64,000 nucleotides of DNA from JAWLHU01 sp049324875 (lineage in GTDB: Bacteria > Bacillota > Sulfobacillia > Symbiobacteriales > Symbiobacteriaceae), in assembly GCA_049324875.1 (NCBI GenBank), contig JBMONC010000072.1:1-64000 (forward strand). The letters run 5' to 3'. Positions 31,497 through 40,073 of this stretch are shown piece after piece. The stretch's first letter is position 1; the number at the start of each line of letters is the position of its first letter. The notes under the pieces were generated by a model. That model worked only from the letters and a program-made list of their open reading frames with translations, was not told the origin of the DNA and searched no databases. The position numbers were made by a program, and so were the translations under genes.

Positions 31497-34022
31497 ATGA
31501 ACACGATGGGATCGGTCATCCTGGCCATGGGCTCGGCCGCGATCCTGGTACTTGCCTGGCTGCTCCACCTGACCCGCTTGAAGCTGGAGCGGCTGGAGGC
31601 TGAGCGCAAGGCGCTGCGGGAGCGGGACCGCCACATGGTGGCCATCCTGGAGAACGTGGCGAATGCGCTCCTGCTGGTGGGCCCCGACGGGCGCATCCAG
31701 GAGGTGAGCGCCGGCGCTGTCCGGCTGCTGGGGCGGCCCGCCCCCGAGTTGCGGGGCAACAGCTGCCGCACCCTGGTCCACCCGTCAGACTTCGACGCCT
31801 ACGACGACCTGCTCCGCTCGCTGATCACCGCCCAGGGCGCCGAGGTACGCCGGGAGCTTCGGCTGGTGCAGGCCAACGGCTCACTCCGCTGGATGGAGGT
31901 CGTCGCCACCAACCTGCTGGAGGACCCGAACGTCGAGGGCTTCCTGATCCAGGCCTACGATGTGACCGAGTACAAGCGGGTTCAGGAGGCGCTCCAGGAG
32001 CGGGAAGCCCGGCTCTGGGCCACCATGAACCAGGTCCCCGCCATCCTCTGGGTGGTGGACAAGGAGCTTCGGATCATCCACGCCATGGGCGCCGGTCTCA
32101 GGGCCCCCGGCCTCACCGCCGACAAGGGGGCGGCCGCCTCCCTGAGCGACTTCGTCGGGCCCGAGCGGGTGGTGATCCAGCGGGCGCTGGCCGGCAAGTC
32201 CGGCGAGGTGGAGGTCCGGGTTCGGGCCCGCCTCCTCCGGACCTTCGTGGAGCCGTTCCGCGGGCAGGGCGGCGAGGTGGTCGGGGTCCTCGGCATCACC
32301 TTCGACACCACCGAACTGAACAAGACCCAGACGGCGCTGATCGAGGAAGGGCGGCTCCACCGGCTCCTCTCCGACCACGCCGGCGATCTGATCGCCTCCG
32401 TCGACCCCAACGGCAACGTCACCTACGTCAGCCCGGCCTGCGAGCCGCTCCTGGGCTTTTCGCAGGAGGAGTTCCGCCGGCTGGCCAACCAGCTGGTCCA
32501 CCCGGAGGATGCCGCCCGCCTGACCGAAACCATGCAGCAGGCGCTGGCCGGTGAGCAGGTGCGCACCGCCTACCGGATCCGCCGGAAGGACGGCTCCTAC
32601 GTCTGGTTCGAGACCCTGGCCCGCCCTGTGCGGGACCAGGAGGGGCGCCCGTCCGGCCTTGTCACCTCCTCCCGGGACGTGACCGAGCAGAAGCGGATCG
32701 AGGAGCAGCTGCTCCACATGGCCTACCACGACCAGATGACCGGCCTGCCCAACAAGGCGGCCTTTGAGAAGCGCCTTACCCAGGCGCTCACCGGACATCG
32801 CCGGCAGCACGTGGTCGTCATCCAGCTGGATGTGGACAACTTCAAGGTGATCAACGACAGCCTGGGCCACCAGGCCGGCGATGACGCCCTGATGGAGATC
32901 GGTGAGCGGCTGCGGCACTACCAGACCGGCGGGATGGTGGCCCGGCTCAGCGGTGACGAGTTCTGCGTCCTGCTGGAGGGCATCAGCGACGCCGATGGTG
33001 CCATCGATGCGACCGAGCGGCTGGCCGCCGCCCTGGACTCCCCGCTCCACATCGGCGGTCGGGAGTTCCAGGTCACCTTCTCCTTCGGCATCGCCATGGG
33101 CGCCTCCCGGGTCTCGACCCCGAAGGAGCTGCTGCGCGAGGCCGACGTCGCCCTGCACTATGCGAAGCGGCAAGGCAAGGCGCGCTACGTGCTCTACCAC
33201 CCCAGCATGACCGCCAACGCCCTGGAGCGGCTGGAGCTGGATGCAGACCTGCGCCGGGCGGTGCGGGAGGGGCAGCTGACCCTCTTCTACCAGCCGATCG
33301 TGGCGCTGAAGTCGCGGACGGTGGTCGGCGCCGAGGCGCTGATCCGCTGGCGCCACCCGCGCCGGGGCTGGGTCTCGCCAGGCGAGTTCATCCCCATCGC
33401 CGAGCAGTCGGGCTACATCATCACCCTGGGCCGGTGGGTCCTGGAGCAGGCCTGCCGGGAGGCGAAGAGCTGGCACCAGCGCTTCCGCAAGGACGAACCG
33501 CTCTCGGTCAGCGTCAACCTCTCGGCGGTGCAGGTGCAGGATCCGGCCCTGGTGGACGAGGTGGCCGAGGTCCTGGAGGCCACCGGCCTCGCCCCGGAGA
33601 ACCTGACCCTGGAGATCACCGAGACCGCCCTGATGAAGAACCCGGAGTTCACCCGCCCGATCCTGCAGCGGCTCAAATCTCTCGGGATCAAGCTGGCGAT
33701 GGACGACTTCGGCGCCGGCCACTCCTCGCTGCACTACCTGAAGCAGTTCCCCATCGATGTGCTGAAGATCGACCGCTCCTTCGTCAGCGGCCTGGGCCTC
33801 AACCGGGTGGACAGCGCCCTGGTGCGCACGGTGATCACCCTGGCGGGTGTCCTCAACATGGGCGTCACGGCCGAGGGTGTTGAGTCGCCGGAGCAGGTGG
33901 CAGAGCTGATGGGGATCGGCTGTGACAAGGCGCAGGGCTACTACTACGCACTGCCCGTCCCGTCGGAGGAGCTGGGGCCGGTGCTGGCCGGGCTCAGCCT
34001 GCGGGCGGTCAAGGGAATCTAA
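31497..34022 (+). CDS. Membrane-anchored PAS-PAS-PAS-GGDEF-EAL cyclic-di-GMP protein
   Basis: An 841-aa signalling protein: one N-terminal helix (about residues 5-25), three PAS-like sensor segments (about 45-165, 170-285 and 285-405, each ending in a typical VTEYKR/VTEQKR linker), GGDEF (about 405-565) and EAL (about 575-830). The cyclase signature reads LSGDEF, Ser replacing the first Gly, which some active cyclases tolerate. The EAL domain has intact GAEALIRW, ITETALM, DDFGAGHSSL, KIDRSFV and EGVE motifs, so phosphodiesterase activity is well supported. The start ATG has AAGGGAGGGG about 7 bases before it. Monocistronic, bounded by terminators. Confidence 0.93.
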   Translation: MNTMGSVILAMGSAAILVLAWLLHLTRLKLERLEAERKALRERDRHMVAILENVANALLLVGPDGRIQEVSAGAVRLLGRPAPELRGNSCRTLVHPSDFDAYDDLLRSLITAQGAEVRRELRLVQANGSLRWMEVVATNLLEDPNVEGFLIQAYDVTEYKRVQEALQEREARLWATMNQVPAILWVVDKELRIIHAMGAGLRAPGLTADKGAAASLSDFVGPERVVIQRALAGKSGEVEVRVRARLLRTFVEPFRGQGGEVVGVLGITFDTTELNKTQTALIEEGRLHRLLSDHAGDLIASVDPNGNVTYVSPACEPLLGFSQEEFRRLANQLVHPEDAARLTETMQQALAGEQVRTAYRIRRKDGSYVWFETLARPVRDQEGRPSGLVTSSRDVTEQKRIEEQLLHMAYHDQMTGLPNKAAFEKRLTQALTGHRRQHVVVIQLDVDNFKVINDSLGHQAGDDALMEIGERLRHYQTGGMVARLSGDEFCVLLEGISDADGAIDATERLAAALDSPLHIGGREFQVTFSFGIAMGASRVSTPKELLREADVALHYAKRQGKARYVLYHPSMTANALERLELDADLRRAVREGQLTLFYQPIVALKSRTVVGAEALIRWRHPRRGWVSPGEFIPIAEQSGYIITLGRWVLEQACREAKSWHQRFRKDEPLSVSVNLSAVQVQDPALVDEVAEVLEATGLAPENLTLEITETALMKNPEFTRPILQRLKSLGIKLAMDDFGAGHSSLHYLKQFPIDVLKIDRSFVSGLGLNRVDSALVRTVITLAGVLNMGVTAEGVESPEQVAELMGIGCDKAQGYYYALPVPSEELGPVLAGLSLRAVKGI

Positions 34023-34028
34023 GCAACA

Positions 34029-34056
34029 GGAAGGCCGCCAGCCAGTGGGGCCTTCC
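34029..34056. terminator. Bidirectional terminator between GGDEF-EAL and LysM-GH18 genes
   Basis: GGAAGGCC pairs with GGCCTTCC across a 12-base loop and is followed by TTTGCT on the plus strand. It lies between convergent stop codons. Confidence 0.75.
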
Positions 34057-34079
34057 TTTGCTATGCGCCCGCCCCCCTC

Positions 34080-35330
34080 CTACCGCTGGACGGCAAAGAG
34101 CCGGTTGGCAAGGCTGATCAACTGGGAGTTGAGGGCGCCCAGGTGCCAGACCCCGTAGCCCCGCAGGCCCAGGTTGCGGATCACCTCAAACTTCTCCAGC
34201 AGGCTGCGGGCGTCCTCAAACCAGACTTCCCGCTCCTGCTGGCCCACCCGGTAGCGGAACCAGGGGGTCTCCTGGGGTTCGTTGTACCCAATCGGGACGC
34301 GGTTTTCGATGGCGATCCGCACCGCCTCGTTGTGGGGCCAGGGGCGGGCGACGTTCTCGGGCGTGTCCGGTAGCTCCCAGTCGTAGGCGACGGTGGAGAT
34401 CCCGGCGAGGATCTTGCTGCGTGGCATCCGTTCGACGGCGTACTGGAGCACCCGCCGGTACTGGGGCAGCGGGGCGATGGGCCCTGGCGGGCCGCCCACC
34501 CAGCTGAACTCGTAGTTCATGATGTAGACCCGGTCGGCCACCCTGCCGATGCCGGCGTAATCGTGGCCGCGGGCGTAGCCGAAGGTATACTCGTCAAACT
34601 TGGGCGGAACGGCTACATTGAGGGGGCGGTCCCCCATCCGGTGCTTCAGCTCGCTCAGGAAGTCGACGTAGCCCGCCTGCATCTCCCGGGGGATGTTCTC
34701 GATGTCCGAATCCACCCCGGCATAGCCCTTCTCGTTCATGATCCGGATCGTGTTGCTGATCACCCGCTCCCGCACCGCCGGCTGGGTGATGATCCGCCGG
34801 GCCAGCTCGGGGTCAAAGGCGCCGCCCGCCCTCATGTTGGCGATCGACATGAGGGGTCGGGCCCCGGCCGCGTAGACCGCCCGGATGGCGGCGATGTCGT
34901 CGATCGGCGGGAGGTTGCCCTCGTCGTCGATCAGGTGGGAGAAGAGGGCGACCCAGGTGAGCTGCCGCGCCCACGGGGCGATATCCTCCGCCGTGACCCC
35001 GGGGTCGGTCAGGGGGAGGTAGCCGATCATCTCCGCCGCCTGCCTCACCGGTTCGGGAATCCGCAGGGGGCGCCCTGGGTAGATCGCCTGCTCGATGCCC
35101 GGGTTGGCCCGCCGCAGGGCTTCCAGGGAGACGCCGCTCCGGTCGGCGATGGTGGTCAGGGTGTCGCCGGGCTGGACAATGTAGCGGTTGGATGGGACAA
35201 TCAGGGCCAGGCCTGCCGTCACCTCCCGCCCCGGCAGGCCGTTGGTCTCGGCCAGCGCCTCCAACGCCACCCCCGTGCGCCGGGCGACGGCCGCCAGGTC
35301 TTCCCCTGGCTGGACAACCGTGATGTACAT
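34080..35330 (-). CDS. LysM-GH18 spore cortex/peptidoglycan hydrolase (YaaH-like)
   Basis: A 416-aa protein with two N-terminal LysM repeats (VVQPGEDLAAVARRTGV..., then YIVQPGDTLTTIADRSGVSLEALRRANPGI) and a C-terminal GH18 chitinase-like barrel. The catalytic motif is YAGVDSDIENI, keeping the Asp-x-Asp-x-Glu acid. YVDFLSELKHRMG, YIMNYEFSWVGGPPGPIAPL and YGVWHLG are typical of the spore-associated YaaH/SleL class, which act on cortex peptidoglycan fragments during germination. There is no signal peptide, as is common for spore-coat LysM enzymes. GAGGTG lies 7 bases before the ATG. Confidence 0.92.
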   Translation of the reverse strand: MYITVVQPGEDLAAVARRTGVALEALAETNGLPGREVTAGLALIVPSNRYIVQPGDTLTTIADRSGVSLEALRRANPGIEQAIYPGRPLRIPEPVRQAAEMIGYLPLTDPGVTAEDIAPWARQLTWVALFSHLIDDEGNLPPIDDIAAIRAVYAAGARPLMSIANMRAGGAFDPELARRIITQPAVRERVISNTIRIMNEKGYAGVDSDIENIPREMQAGYVDFLSELKHRMGDRPLNVAVPPKFDEYTFGYARGHDYAGIGRVADRVYIMNYEFSWVGGPPGPIAPLPQYRRVLQYAVERMPRSKILAGISTVAYDWELPDTPENVARPWPHNEAVRIAIENRVPIGYNEPQETPWFRYRVGQQEREVWFEDARSLLEKFEVIRNLGLRGYGVWHLGALNSQLISLANRLFAVQR

Positions 35331-35549
35331 CTCTGGTTCACCTCTTCCCCATCCAATGCGAGAAGGGGAGGGCGGGTGACAGAATATCCGGCAGGTTTGC
35401 CTGCTCCCATCGGCAGACCCCCACTTCGCGTGAATAGTCCATGGTCGCGAAGAATGATTTGGTCTACATGCATCTAGTCCCGCGACCGATGGCCCTGGAC
35501 CTGAATTAGGGGTATGATTGCGACATAGAGGACCGCAGGAGGTTGACCC

Positions 35550-36044
35550 ATGCCACCGGTGCTCTCCATTGTCGGATGTGGGAAATGCGGTAAGACGACG
35601 CTCGTCGAGCGGCTGGTCGCTGAACTGACCCGGCGGGGCTACGCCGTTGGCACCCTCAAGCACGACGTGCACGGGTTCAGCATGGATCACGAGGGAAAGG
35701 ATACCTGGCGGCACAAGCAGGCCGGCGCCCGGGCCACCCTGATCATCGGACCGGACCAGATCGGATTGGTCCGTTCCACCCCGCGCGGCGAGTTTTCGGC
35801 GCAGGACGCCATCGCCCTTCTGGGGCCCGTCGACCTGGTGATCACCGAGGGCTTCAAGCGGGAGGCCTTCCCCAAGATCGAGATCTTCAGCAGCGTGCGG
35901 AATGAGGGAGGCCTGCTCTGCGGGGGAGACCCGCAGTTGCTGGCGGTGGCCGGAGACCTGCCGGTGGAGACCGACCGTCCCACCTTCAACTGGAACGATA
36001 TCGCCACCATCGCAGACTTCGTGGAAGCCCGGTTGCTCAAATAG
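35550..36044 (+). CDS. mobB: Molybdopterin-guanine dinucleotide biosynthesis protein B
   Basis: A 164-aa GTP-binding accessory protein for molybdenum cofactor nucleotide attachment. The P-loop GCGKCGKTTL, the GTLKHDVHGFSMDHEGKDTWRHKQAGA signature and DLVITEGFKREAFPKIEI are diagnostic. GGAGG lies 7 bases before the ATG. It is first in an apparent operon with tatA and moeA, pointing to production and Tat-dependent export of a molybdoenzyme. No molybdoenzyme is encoded in this window. Confidence 0.95.
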   Translation: MPPVLSIVGCGKCGKTTLVERLVAELTRRGYAVGTLKHDVHGFSMDHEGKDTWRHKQAGARATLIIGPDQIGLVRSTPRGEFSAQDAIALLGPVDLVITEGFKREAFPKIEIFSSVRNEGGLLCGGDPQLLAVAGDLPVETDRPTFNWNDIATIADFVEARLLK

Positions 36045-36055
36045 GAGGGGTCAAC

Positions 36056-36259
36056 ATGTTTCGGCAGATCGGATTCATGGAGATCGCGCTGATCGTCGTG
36101 GTTGCGCTGCTCATCTTCGGACCCTCCAAGCTGCCCCAGCTGGGCAAGTCGGTGGGTGAGTCGATCCGGGAGTTCAAGAAGTCGATGAAGACGGTCAAGG
36201 AAGAGATCGAGGCTGAGGATAAGCCCCAGCCCACGACGGACGCCGAGAAGAAGGCCTAG
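36056..36259 (+). CDS. tatA: Sec-independent (twin-arginine) translocase subunit TatA
   Basis: A 67-aa pore subunit: MFRQIGFMEIALIVVVALLIFGPSKLPQLGKSVGESIREFKK contains the N-terminal helix, the FGPSKLP hinge and the amphipathic helix that define TatA/TatE, followed by a charged tail. TatB-like proteins share the hinge, but the short length favours TatA. AGGAGG precedes the ATG. It lies 11 bases after mobB and 14 before moeA, consistent with folded cofactor-containing cargo. Confidence 0.93.
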   Translation: MFRQIGFMEIALIVVVALLIFGPSKLPQLGKSVGESIREFKKSMKTVKEEIEAEDKPQPTTDAEKKA

Positions 36260-36273
36260 GAGGAGGGAGCCCC

Positions 36274-37524
36274 ATGCTACGGGTGGAGGAAGCACAGGCG
36301 TTGCTCCTGCAGCACGCCCCGGCCCGCCGTGTTGAGCGCCGGGCTCTGGAGGATGCGCTGGGGCTGGTTCTCGCGGAAGACCTCCGGGCGCCGGAGCCGC
36401 TCCCGTCCTTCCCGCGCTCCGGCATGGACGGCTATGCAGTTCGCTCCGAAGACACCAGGGGGGCGACCCGCGACGAGCCGGTCACCCTCCCGCTGGTGGG
36501 CGTGATTCCGGCCGGACACCCGCTCCAGGAGCCGCTGCCCCCTGGCACCGCCGCGGCGATCATGACCGGCGGCGCCGTGCCCGTCGGGGCGGATGCGGTG
36601 ATCCGGATGGAGGAGGTCCGCGTGACGCCCATGGGGGTGAAGATCTTCCGGCACGTGCCTCCCATGGAGAACGTGTCACCGGTCGGGGAGGATGTGGCCG
36701 AGGGGCAGACCGTGCTCCAGGCGGGCCATCAGATCCGGCCGGCGGAGATCAACCTGCTGGCGGCGATCGGGATTGACGAGGTGCCGGTCTACGCCCCGCC
36801 GCGGGTGGGCCTGCTCTGCACCGGCGATGAGCTGGTGCTGCCCGGCGAGGACCTGGGGCCGGGCAAGATCCGGAACTCCAATGGGCCGGGCATGGCGGCC
36901 CTGATCAAGGCGGCGGGTGCGATCCCGGTCAAGCTGGGCGTGGCCCATGACATGGCCGATGTGATCGCGGGCGCCATCGGCCATGCGACCGACTGCGACC
37001 TGGTGATCACCACCGGGGGCGTTTCGGTGGGCGACTTCGACGTCGTCCGGGAGGCGCTGACGGTGATGGGTGCCGAGCAGCTCTTCTGGCGGGTCAACAT
37101 CAAGCCGGGAACCCCGGTCTGCGCCGGCGTGCTGGAGGGACGGCTGGTCATCGGCCTCTCGGGCAACCCGGCTGCGGCGATCACCAACTTTGACCTGCTG
37201 GTGCGGCCGCTGCTGGACCACCTCCTGGGCCGTCCCCGCCTGGGGCTCCGGCAGGCGGAGGGGCTCCTGGACCAGCCCGTGACCAAGACGGTGCCGCTCA
37301 CCCGCTACCTGCGGGCAAAGGTCTACAACGGGCCCGACGGCGAGATCCACATCGACACCGACATGGCGCAGCGGGCGGGCGTGCTCAGCTCCATGTGCTA
37401 TGCCAACGCCTATGCGGTCATCCCCGGCCACACCGGCCCGCTCCCGGCGGGAACCCGGGTCCAGGTGCTGCTGCTGGATGACGCCGATGTGCGGATTCCC
37501 TCCGACGTGGCGGTGAAGCGATAA
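36274..37524 (+). CDS. moeA: Molybdopterin molybdenumtransferase MoeA
   Basis: A 416-aa enzyme inserting molybdate into adenylated molybdopterin. Family signatures: LPSFPRSGMDGYAVRSED, GTAAAIMTGGAVPVGADAVIRMEEV, STGDEL-type motif here as CTGDELVLPGE, NSNGPGMAALI, TTGGVSVGDFDVVREAL and GLSGNPAAAITNFDLLVRPLL. The domain order and length are standard. AGGAGG lies upstream of the ATG. It is the last gene of the mobB-tatA-moeA operon, ending at a strong terminator. Confidence 0.96.
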   Translation: MLRVEEAQALLLQHAPARRVERRALEDALGLVLAEDLRAPEPLPSFPRSGMDGYAVRSEDTRGATRDEPVTLPLVGVIPAGHPLQEPLPPGTAAAIMTGGAVPVGADAVIRMEEVRVTPMGVKIFRHVPPMENVSPVGEDVAEGQTVLQAGHQIRPAEINLLAAIGIDEVPVYAPPRVGLLCTGDELVLPGEDLGPGKIRNSNGPGMAALIKAAGAIPVKLGVAHDMADVIAGAIGHATDCDLVITTGGVSVGDFDVVREALTVMGAEQLFWRVNIKPGTPVCAGVLEGRLVIGLSGNPAAAITNFDLLVRPLLDHLLGRPRLGLRQAEGLLDQPVTKTVPLTRYLRAKVYNGPDGEIHIDTDMAQRAGVLSSMCYANAYAVIPGHTGPLPAGTRVQVLLLDDADVRIPSDVAVKR

Positions 37525-37530
37525 GTGAGA

Positions 37531-37564
37531 AGGCAGGGGAGGTGCAAGTCCCCTGCCTTTTTTT
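37531..37564 (+). terminator. Intrinsic terminator of the mobB-tatA-moeA operon
   Basis: AGGCAGGGGA-ggtgcaag-TCCCCTGCCT is a perfect 10-base-pair stem directly followed by seven T. Confidence 0.95.
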
Positions 37565-37684
37565 GTTTGACGGCCCCAGCCTGGCGACCGACTCCAGGAG
37601 GCGGGGGTCGCCCAGCACCAGGGTGCCCGCGTTGTTGATGTAGCACTCCACCGTCCGGACGGCGGAGGCAGCCGGCCGGTTCTG

Positions 37685-38125
37685 CTACTGGTAAAACCGC
37701 CCCAGGCAGAGGCCGAAGATCAGGTGCTGCACCAGGTTGGCCACCACGGCCTGCGGGCCGCCCAGCTTCAGCCAGAGAAAGCCCGGCACCGGGTAGACCA
37801 GGATGTGGAACCTGTTCAACTCCGGCAGGATCGCCATCAGGGAGATGCCAAAGGGGATCAGGCTGAAGGCCAGACCGCCCAGCAGGCTGTGCCAGGGCCA
37901 GACGAGGGCGTAGAGCAGCCCCCAGGCGATTCCCCCGGCCACGAAGACCCCGGCCCCGACCACCCTGGCATACCGCCCGGTCACCCCGATCCAGCCACCG
38001 GTCACGGCGGCGAAGTCCAGCCTGGGCAGACCCATGGCCGGCAGCAGGATGTACATGCTCACCAGGATCGAGGCCGAACCCACCAGGGATGAGAACAGAA
38101 CCGAGCCCCAGAGAACCTGATTCAC
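37685..38125 (-). CDS. Hypothetical polytopic membrane protein
   Basis: A 146-aa protein I do not recognise. It has four to five hydrophobic stretches (VLWGSVLFSSLVGSASILVSMYILL, YARVVGAGVFVAGGIAWGLLYALVW, LLGGLAFSLIPFGISLMAIL, and a C-terminal VVANLVQHLIFGLCLG). GTG at 38125 is chosen because AGGAG lies 8 bases upstream; an earlier GTG at 38134 overlaps that site. It is divergent from the SDR gene and convergent with moeA. Confidence 0.65.
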   Translation of the reverse strand: MNQVLWGSVLFSSLVGSASILVSMYILLPAMGLPRLDFAAVTGGWIGVTGRYARVVGAGVFVAGGIAWGLLYALVWPWHSLLGGLAFSLIPFGISLMAILPELNRFHILVYPVPGFLWLKLGGPQAVVANLVQHLIFGLCLGRFYQ

Positions 38126-38242
38126 CAGAACCACTCCTCCCGTCGGATGCGTCGAACCTGAGGCAGGATTCTTCGCAGCCGAGAGGAGTTCATGGTCGGA
38201 GTGGAGGAATTATCCGGCAGAGAATGTGGAGGGGGAATAGGC

Positions 38243-38980
38243 ATGCTGCAGGGTCAGGTGGCGCTTGTGACCGGTGCCGGCCGTGGGATTGGCAAGGCGA
38301 TCGCCCAACGGCTCCAGGAGGCCGGCGCTCGGGTGGTGCTGAACGACATCGACGAGGGGAACCTGCGCCTCGCCCGGGCCGAGGGTCTCGGGGTCGATGC
38401 GATTCGGGCCGACGTCTCGGTGCGGGCAGAGGTCCAGTCGATGGTCGATCAGATCATCGCGGAGCACGGGCGTCTTGACATTCTGGTCAACAACGCCGGG
38501 GTGGAGCCCAAGGCCAGCCTGCTGGAGATGACCGATGAGCAGTGGGAGCGGACCCTGGCGGTCAACCTGACGGGGGTCTTCCTCTGCACCCAGATCGCCG
38601 CCCGCCACATGGCGGAGCGGGGCGGGGGCGGGCGGATCATCCAGATCGCCTCCATCGCCGGGAAGCACTGGCTGCCCAAGGCTGCCAACTACGTGGCCTC
38701 CAAGGCGGGCGTCATGGGGTTTGTGAAGGAGGCGGCCCGGGAGCTGGCGGCATACGGGATCACGGTCAACGCCGTCTGCCCGGGGGTGATCATCACCGAG
38801 ATGACGGCGGAGTCGCGCGCCAACCCGGCGATCATGGAGCGCTGGATGCGGGAGATCCCCATGGCACGCCTGGGCGAGCCGTGGGAGGTGGCGGGGATGG
38901 TCGCCTTCCTGGCGGGGCCGGAGGCCGGCTACATCACCGGACAGTCCTTCAATGTGGACGGCGGGAAGGTTCCCTGGTAG
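38243..38980 (+). CDS. Short-chain dehydrogenase/reductase (FabG-like SDR)
   Basis: A 245-aa classical SDR. TGAGRGIGKAIA is the cofactor-binding glycine motif; NNAG, the catalytic Ser (IASIAGK), the YVASK active-site motif and PGVIITEMT with the C-terminal GQSFNVDGG complete the set. An Asp at the end of beta-2 (VVLNDIDEG) suggests NAD(H) preference. ATG at 38243 has GGAGGGGG about 7 bases upstream. Monocistronic, so its substrate (3-ketoacyl, sugar or polyol) is open. Confidence 0.9.
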   Translation: MLQGQVALVTGAGRGIGKAIAQRLQEAGARVVLNDIDEGNLRLARAEGLGVDAIRADVSVRAEVQSMVDQIIAEHGRLDILVNNAGVEPKASLLEMTDEQWERTLAVNLTGVFLCTQIAARHMAERGGGGRIIQIASIAGKHWLPKAANYVASKAGVMGFVKEAARELAAYGITVNAVCPGVIITEMTAESRANPAIMERWMREIPMARLGEPWEVAGMVAFLAGPEAGYITGQSFNVDGGKVPW

Positions 38981-38998
38981 GAGGACGGATAAGCGCAG

Positions 38999-39027
38999 AG
39001 CCGAGGACCCTGCGGCGGTCCTCGGCT
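38999..39027. terminator. Bidirectional terminator between SDR and DedA genes
   Basis: AGCCGAGGACC-ctgcggc-GGTCCTCGGCT forms a perfect 11-base-pair stem between convergent genes; CGATCTT follows on plus. Confidence 0.8.
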
Positions 39028-39045
39028 CGATCTTGGTGCGGAGGC

Positions 39046-39633
39046 TCAGTCAGCAAAGGCTGTGGGCCGGGCCGTCCGCTGGGCCCGCCGCGCCCTGACC
39101 AGCCGCCAGACAGCGGCCAGGCCGCCGAACAGCGCCATCGCCACGGCAGCGATGGTGAGCCACCGGGTGGCGGCGGAGAGGTGGGCACCCAGGAAGCTGC
39201 CACCGAAGGTCATGGCCAGGGACCAGGGCATGATTCCCACGAAGGTGTACAGCAGGAACTTCCCCTGGTGCATCCGGATGATGCCCGCGGGCAGTGACAC
39301 GTAATTCCCAACGGCAAGGGGCCGACTCCAGAGCACGGCCAGCTCGCCGTGCTTCCGCATGATGCTCAGGAAGCGCTGCTGCTGCGCGGCAGGGATGTAC
39401 CGCTGGAAGAAGTTCCAGAAGTACCGGCCCATGAAATATTGAAGCCAGGAGCTGGCGGTGTAGACGAGACCGAAGCAGAGCGCCACCACGACCGCCGTCC
39501 CGGCGTCCGCGGTTTCGGTGCCGGCGGCGGCCAGCACCACGGCGCCCGGCCAGGGAATCCCCATCCCTTCAAGCAGTCCGGAGATCATGCTGGCAAGGCC
39601 ACTGGGGCTTGTGATCGTCTCCGTCCATGACAT
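39046..39633 (-). CDS. DedA/SNARE-associated (VTT domain) membrane protein
   Basis: A 195-aa DedA-family protein with four to five hydrophobic segments. LEGMGIPWPGAVVLAAAG, the glycine-rich FMGRYFWNFFQRYIP region, WSRPLAVGNYVSLPAGIIRMHQGKFLLYTFVGIMPWSLAMTFGGSFLG (the F/x-RxxP and Gly-rich VTT core) are diagnostic. Members act as lipid flippases or transporters in envelope homeostasis. GAGGAGTGG lies upstream of the ATG. It diverges from the tRNA-Glu gene. Confidence 0.85.
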   Translation of the reverse strand: MSWTETITSPSGLASMISGLLEGMGIPWPGAVVLAAAGTETADAGTAVVVALCFGLVYTASSWLQYFMGRYFWNFFQRYIPAAQQQRFLSIMRKHGELAVLWSRPLAVGNYVSLPAGIIRMHQGKFLLYTFVGIMPWSLAMTFGGSFLGAHLSAATRWLTIAAVAMALFGGLAAVWRLVRARRAQRTARPTAFAD

Positions 39634-39761
39634 CGGAAACCACTCCTCGAAGTCGTCCCAGATGATAAGACGAACGAAGATACCAAGTTACTTCACCCTC
39701 GGCGAAAAAAAGCGAAGAAATGCGCGCGGGCGCCTCCCGGCGGTCCTCCGGAAAGATTGGG

Positions 39762-39789
39762 TTGACGGCGTGACATAATGGTTTATAAT
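39762..39789 (+). promoter_or_regulatory. Sigma-A promoter of tRNA-Glu
   Basis: TTGACG (39762-39767) and TATAAT (39784-39789) are separated by 16 bases; transcription would start near 39796, 25 bases before the tRNA. Confidence 0.88.
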
Positions 39790-39820
39790 CGTATCGACAG
39801 CGCTCCGGCGCCGCCATGCC

Positions 39821-39896
39821 GGCCCCATCGTCTAGAGGCCTAGGACACCGCCCTTTCAAGGCGGTAACACGGGTTCGAATCCCGTTGGGGTCACCA
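39821..39896 (+). tRNA. tRNA-Glu (anticodon UUC), CCA encoded
   Basis: A 76-base cloverleaf. The acceptor pairs GGCCCCA with TGGGGTC, followed by discriminator A and an encoded CCA. The anticodon stem-loop is CCGCC-CTTTCAA-GGCGG with UUC at the anticodon position, and the T arm is CGGGTTCGAATCCCG. The D arm reads TCGTCTAGAGGCCTAGGACA, typical of bacterial tRNA-Glu. Its position just upstream of spoIIE resembles Bacillus subtilis, where a tRNA-Glu gene also lies near spoIIE. Confidence 0.97.
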
Positions 39897-39901
39897 GGGG
39901 A

Positions 39902-39936
39902 AAACCCAGTTCTGACGTCCGTCAGAGCTGGGTTTT
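39902..39936 (+). terminator. tRNA-Glu terminator
   Basis: AAACCCAGTTCTGACG-tc-CGTCAGAGCTGGGTTT is a long stem with one G-T pair, beginning 6 bases after the CCA and ending in five T. Confidence 0.93.
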
Positions 39937-39963
39937 TGCCGTCTCTCCAACATTATGCCGATC

Positions 39964-39973
39964 TTTGTCGAAA
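39964..39973. promoter_or_regulatory. Spo0A box upstream of spoIIE
   Basis: TTTGTCGAAA matches the 0A-box consensus (TTTGTCRAA). It lies 100 bases before the spoIIE start. A TATGAT -10-like hexamer at 40027-40032 with GCGACA 22 bases further upstream recalls the unusually wide spacing of Spo0A-activated sigma-A promoters in Bacillus. The promoter part is inference. Confidence 0.6.
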
Positions 39974-40073
39974 GAAATCCGGTGATCACAGCCAAGGAGC
40001 GACAGATTTTTGCATGCCACCTTCGGTATGATGGCTGGCGGTAGCATCTGTCATCCAGGTGGTGAGGCGTTTC

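Noticed and set aside
37565..37684. Gene fragment on the minus strand reading VECYINNAGTLVLGDPR
   Set aside because: It is only about 35 codons before entering the moeA terminator, has no ribosome-binding site and no family that I recognise; chance or remnant cannot be separated.
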